8,125 nt of DNA from Chloroflexota bacterium (GTDB lineage: Bacteria; Chloroflexota; Anaerolineae; J102). Below are positions 6,729-8,125 of this stretch, one piece after another. Location of the stretch: positions 1 through 8,125 of the forward strand of contig PIVW01000261.1 in assembly GCA_003353825.1 (NCBI GenBank), read 5' to 3'. Positions within the stretch are counted from its first letter, which is position 1. Every line of letters begins with the position of its first letter. The translations under genes and the position numbers were made by a program. Below the pieces are notes generated by a model. It worked only from the letters and a program-made list of their open reading frames with translations. It made no database searches and had not been told where the DNA came from.

Positions 6729-6822
6729 TCCAAATATCTTGCCCATCGTACAAGAACCCGAATGTCCAGGTACTAAACGAGTTGGGAGTAGCCTGACCAG
6801 CAGAAGCTAATTCTGTATCTTT

Positions 6823-7569
6823 TTACCTCGCAGTGTAACCCGCATCAACGGTGACCAACGAGCCGGTCATGTAGCTGGCTGCATCCGATGCCAGGAATAA
6901 TACGACTTGGGCGATTTCCTCCGGTTCGGCCAGGCGTTTCATGGGGATCGTCGCATCGGCCATACGTTGCAGATCCTCGGGAGATGGTGGTTTGTCTCGA
7001 CCGGACGCCAGCATGGGGGTGTTGACCTCACCCGGACAGACTGCGTTGATGCGAATGCCGTCCAACGCCTGGTCTAGCGCCATGGCGCGGGTGATCTGGT
7101 GAACGGCCCCTTTGGAGGCGCAATAGGCCAACACCCCCGCGGCTCCCACCTCACCCCAGATCGAACCAAAGTTGACGATAGCACCCTTTCCCTGCGCTTT
7201 CATGGCTGGGATAGCCGCCCGGCTCAGATAAAAAACGCTATTGACATTGACGTTCATGACATGCTGCCACTGTTCATCACTTGTTCCAAGGGCATCGTCA
7301 CGCAGGATGACGCCTGCTGCATTCACCAATACGTCCAATCGTCCAAATCTCTCGACAACGCTCTCGACAACCTGATTGCAAAACGCCGAACTGCTAACAT
7401 CGCCCGCCAACACCACAGCCCCAATTTCAGATGCGATCTGCTGTGCACCTTGTTTGTTACGGTCAACGATGGCGACTTTTGCGCCCTCTGCAGCAAAAGC
7501 CCGCGCCGTTGCCGCCCCCATACCCGAGGCGCCGCCGGTGATAAGAACAACATGTTCTGCAAATGTCAT
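6823..7569 (-). CDS. Short-chain dehydrogenase/reductase (SDR), probably NAD-dependent
   Basis: This is a classical SDR oxidoreductase of 248 aa, a normal family length. From the ATG at 7569, the Rossmann glycine motif is TGGASGMG (11-18), D36 at the end of beta-2 (AIVDRN) favours NAD(H) over NADP(H), NAAG is at 83-86, and the catalytic set is N108, S136, Y149 and K153 (YCASK). The C-terminal PEEIAQVVLFLASDAASYMTGS with VTVDAGY is typical of FabG/glucose-dehydrogenase-like members. The substrate cannot be assigned. A frame open to 7704 would add 45 residues (rich in HPITLSPLHL), but that stretch translates the 8-nt repeat array and is rejected as coding. The ATG lacks a clear Shine-Dalgarno. 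It lies 174 bp downstream of the selenoprotein-like gene on the same strand; co-transcription is possible but the gap is repeat-rich. Confidence 0.93.
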   Translation of the reverse strand: MTFAEHVVLITGGASGMGAATARAFAAEGAKVAIVDRNKQGAQQIASEIGAVVLAGDVSSSAFCNQVVESVVERFGRLDVLVNAAGVILRDDALGTSDEQWQHVMNVNVNSVFYLSRAAIPAMKAQGKGAIVNFGSIWGEVGAAGVLAYCASKGAVHQITRAMALDQALDGIRINAVCPGEVNTPMLASGRDKPPSPEDLQRMADATIPMKRLAEPEEIAQVVLFLASDAASYMTGSLVTVDAGYTAR

Positions 7570-7583
7570 GGTACCAACTAGCC

Positions 7584-7647
7584 TGAGGTGAAGGGGAGAC
7601 TCGGTGACAAGGTGAAGGGGTGACAGGGTGATGGGGTGACAAGGTGA
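7584..7647 (-). repeat. Degenerate octamer tandem array, 8 units (core TCACCTTG on minus)
   Basis: Eight contiguous 8-nt units, read on + at 7584, 7592, 7600, 7608, 7616, 7624, 7632 and 7640, all end in G-x-G-A, mostly GGTGA (for example CAAGGTGA twice, AGGGGTGA, TGGGGTGA). On the SDR coding strand this reads as repeated TCAC-xxxx. It begins 14 bp upstream of the SDR start codon and belongs to the family of 1199-1230. Confidence 0.85.
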
Positions 7648-7680
7648 TCGCTTCGTCGCCAGGTAATCTATACTTGGACG

Positions 7681-7708
7681 ATACACGTAGTACGCAACAC
7701 GCAATACG
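7681..7708. repeat. Degenerate heptamer tandem array (core xxxTACG/xxxCACG)
   Basis: Four 7-nt units (ATACACG, TAGTACG, CAACACG, CAATACG) lie between the SDR gene and the selenoprotein-like gene. AACACG (7696-7701) and CGTGTT (7707-7712) can also form a 6-bp hairpin, but no T-run follows on either strand, so I do not call a terminator. Confidence 0.6.
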
Positions 7709-7743
7709 TGTTCTTCTAAGACTACATGAGTGCTTGTTTCGCC

Positions 7744-8125
7744 TTATTTCTCGTCGAGATAAACTGGTTTGAGTGGTGCATCGAGTGCCAGCAGAGCCAG
7801 TGTTGCCGACAGAACGCGCCGCTGCTGCTGGGCATCGCCAGGTTGGCCAAATGCTGTGCCTCGTGGCAGACGGGTGATAGCAGCGCGTGGTACGTTGACC
7901 AACCGGATCCGGCCACCATTCCAGGCGACAATGACGGTGGCGATCCCTGCCATCTCTAAAGCTCGGGCCACCAATCCGACGGATTGGTGGCAAACAGGTC
8001 AGACCGGCGCCAGCAGTGCGGCCTGGATATTCTCTTGCCGGGCTACATTCAAAACAGCAGGTACCAGTTCATCGACCACACGGGCGGCATCCGGTTGGTA
8101 GCCCATAAAACTGACCACCGATGGC
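7744..8125 (-). CDS. GrdB/PrdB-like reductase, probable selenoprotein with in-frame TGA (5' partial)
   Basis: This is the C-terminal 126 residues of a protein resembling the selenoprotein B family of glycine/sarcosine/betaine/D-proline reductases. The frame is open to the right edge and ends at TAA (7746-7744), interrupted once by TGA at 8001-7999. Sequence on both sides is in one frame and reads as one protein: SFMGYQPDAARVVDELVPAV before, LLAPV-U-PVCHQS across, and VGLVARALEMAGIATVIVAW after. The TGA falls where family members carry the redox Sec or Cys, and forms U-x-x-C with the Cys three residues on. The C-terminal GQPGDAQQQRRVL is also family-like. A perfect hairpin 7 nt after the TGA fits a bacterial SECIS. 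The alternative is a nonsense mutation or sequencing error; the hairpin argues against that. Its substrate is unknown. The start lies outside the window. Confidence 0.75.
7967..7991 (-). promoter_or_regulatory. Candidate bacterial SECIS element
   Basis: On the minus strand GCCACCAATCC (7991-7981) pairs perfectly with GGATTGGTGGC (7977-7967) around the 3-nt loop GUC. The stem starts 7 nt and the loop 18 nt after the in-frame UGA (8001-7999). A compact stem with a G (here GU) at the start of the apical loop, about 16-37 nt after UGA, matches published bacterial SECIS models bound by SelB. Folding was done by eye. Confidence 0.75.

Noticed and set aside
6800..6822. CAGAA/TTCTG hairpin followed by a T-run between the SDR and ParB-domain genes
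   Set aside because: The stem is only 5 bp and AT-rich, and the T-run is on the + strand while both flanking genes are on the minus strand.
7744..7974. A separate 76-residue protein starting at TTG (7974)
   Set aside because: The family-like sequence continues upstream in the same frame across the TGA, and the proposed start sits inside the conserved VGLVARALE helix.
7463..7993. A 176-codon minus frame running over the repeat array
   Set aside because: It overlaps the SDR and the selenoprotein-like gene in another frame and its sequence is repeat-derived and low complexity.

Overview
The window looks like chromosomal DNA from an anaerobic or facultative bacterium, most likely a Chloroflexota member of the Anaerolineae/Caldilineae type. 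This rests on PFOR-based metabolism, an acyltransferase and a ParB-domain protein of a style I associate with that phylum, and intergenic arrays of degenerate 7- and 8-nt units. The assignment is inference; no rRNA or other marker gene is present. There is no phage, IS, CRISPR array or tRNA.

Layout. Positions 1-3034 hold a pyruvate/2-oxoacid:ferredoxin oxidoreductase (PFOR) split over two + strand genes. The first, cut by the left edge, carries the gamma domain and then an unexpected pair of CBS domains. The second carries two [4Fe-4S] ferredoxin clusters and the thiamine-diphosphate (TPP) catalytic domain. Between them lie 335 bp with two kinds of short tandem repeat and a 28-bp imperfect direct repeat. 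Positions 3067-3516 are a self-contained cold-shock gene with its own promoter, a structured leader and a strong, probably bidirectional terminator. Next come a minus-strand serine beta-lactamase-like hydrolase, a divergent + strand membrane-anchored PlsC-type acyltransferase, a minus-strand ParB/Srx-fold protein whose 3' end overlaps the acyltransferase by 24 bp, and a minus-strand short-chain dehydrogenase.

The right edge (7744-8125, minus) holds the most interesting feature. It is the C-terminal part of a GrdB/PrdB-like reductase whose frame is interrupted by one TGA, exactly where a redox Cys or Sec is expected (U-P-V-C). The TGA is followed after 7 nt by a perfect 11-bp hairpin with a GUC loop, the geometry of a bacterial SECIS element. 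I read it as a selenoprotein gene that a standard gene caller would shorten to a 76-codon remnant.

The two PFOR genes should work together as one oxidoreductase. The remaining genes look like separate, singly transcribed loci. The 8-nt repeat arrays lie 5' of both the PFOR catalytic gene and the dehydrogenase, in the same orientation relative to the downstream gene, and they create false N-terminal extensions if the longest frame is taken as the gene.
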